NCBI GenBank assembly: GCA_033439265.1
Contig: JAVTVX010000013.1
Coordinates: 188,501-252,500 of the forward strand
From: Dillenia suffruticosa
Lineage: Eukaryota > Streptophyta > Magnoliopsida > Dilleniales > Dilleniaceae
Reading direction: 5' to 3'
Length of the DNA: 64,000 nucleotides
The notes under the pieces were generated by a model. That model did not search any database and was not told where the DNA came from. It saw nothing but the letters and a program-made list of their open reading frames with translations. The stretch's first letter is position 1. Each line of letters begins with the position of its first letter. This document shows positions 63,381 to 64,000 of this stretch, piece by piece. The translations under genes and the position numbers were made by a program.

Positions 63381-64000
63381 CTGAAAAAGCCATAGGTAAA
63401 GTTTTCTTATCAACAGTTAAAATGCATGAGTAGTATGAAACTGAGGAAAATAATATACAATGATCAATTGCAAAAATTTGGGATGACTGTCTTCAATTCA
63501 AATATAATTCCATTAAATTGGTAAGCATACTTTAGTTGCACTCGCACAAAGAATTCACATTTTAACATAGCATCCCATGGTTTACAGTTCAATAGTTGCA
63601 TATAAATACTAATGCTGGGTTCCTTACAAAATCCAATGCCAATAAAAGCAAAAATCCCTTGCACTCAAGTTGCATCTTTTCCTCTTTACCCCATTTTTAC
63701 CAACATAGCACAAAAAAGGGATGACACCCATGGGATACTAAAACTATGCACAAAAACATGATACAACAGCACAGACTACCAACAAAGTTCAAAATAAAAT
63801 TTATCTACCTAAAAGTCCCTCTCACCAGATGTGTGCAATGTTTTGAGGTTTCCTTGAATGAGATGGTTATGCTTCTTGATTCATCTTCTTCATAGATTAA
63901 CAAGCAAAAGGGGGGAAAAAAAGGCACACATTGTATGCTCAATCACTTAATATTTTGGGAAGGTGTCGGAGCATGAGAGGAGGAATTTCTAGGAAGATGA

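Noticed and set aside
63826..63895. Possible further RRP5 exon ending CACATCTG|GTGAGAG
   Set aside because: Its translation (EDESRSITISFKETSKH) does not fit the family sequence expected before [14 protein letters not shown]; the true upstream exon is more likely outside the window.

Overview
This window is nuclear DNA of a eudicot plant. The evidence is spliced genes with short GT..AG introns and AT-rich spacers, plus plant families such as apyrase 7, IQM calmodulin-binding proteins and D14-like hydrolases. Plant Ty1/copia and RTE-type LINE elements are also present. I cannot fix the species from the sequence.

Layout. (1) 1-2400, minus: the 5' part of an apyrase-7 gene, running off the left edge, with a 5'UTR intron. 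(2) 4103-13795, minus: a complete 20-exon importin-5/IMB3 gene; the joined exons give 1116 residues. (3) 14-20.4 kb: gene-poor; an unidentified coding-looking minus-strand patch near 17.7-18.6 kb and an orphan LTR/primer-binding-site junction near 20.1 kb. (4) 20.5-29.3 kb: a strongly purine-rich degenerate repeat tract split by a young copia retrotransposon (22817-28715) that has two 312-bp LTRs. (5) 31.1-33.3 kb, minus: 40S ribosomal protein S5 with a recognisable plant ribosomal-protein promoter. (6) 34.9-37.3 kb, plus: a decayed homogentisate prenyltransferase copy carrying a solo LTR exactly at an exon-intron boundary. (7) 38.1-40.5 kb, minus: a 7-exon IQM gene. (8) 42.8-43.7 kb, plus: a D14/KAI2-family hydrolase pseudogene with a 34-A run inside its coding sequence. 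(9) 44.7 kb to the right edge, minus: 27 exons of the rRNA-processing factor RRP5 (1361 residues; the N-terminus lies outside), with a LINE and several tandem duplications in its introns.

The host genes are housekeeping functions: nuclear import, ribosomal protein, rRNA processing. They are not a cluster acting together, although IMB3, RPS5 and RRP5 all belong broadly to ribosome supply. I found no new multi-gene system. The most informative signals are mobile-element events: a solo LTR with a perfect 5-bp duplication at a splice donor; a 40-bp LINE 3'-end remnant between perfect 18-bp duplications; and a copia primer-binding site that fits the anticodon arm of tRNA-Ile rather than a tRNA 3' end. 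Exon boundaries were worked out by hand from splice signals, reading-frame continuity and recalled family sequence; no alignment was run.
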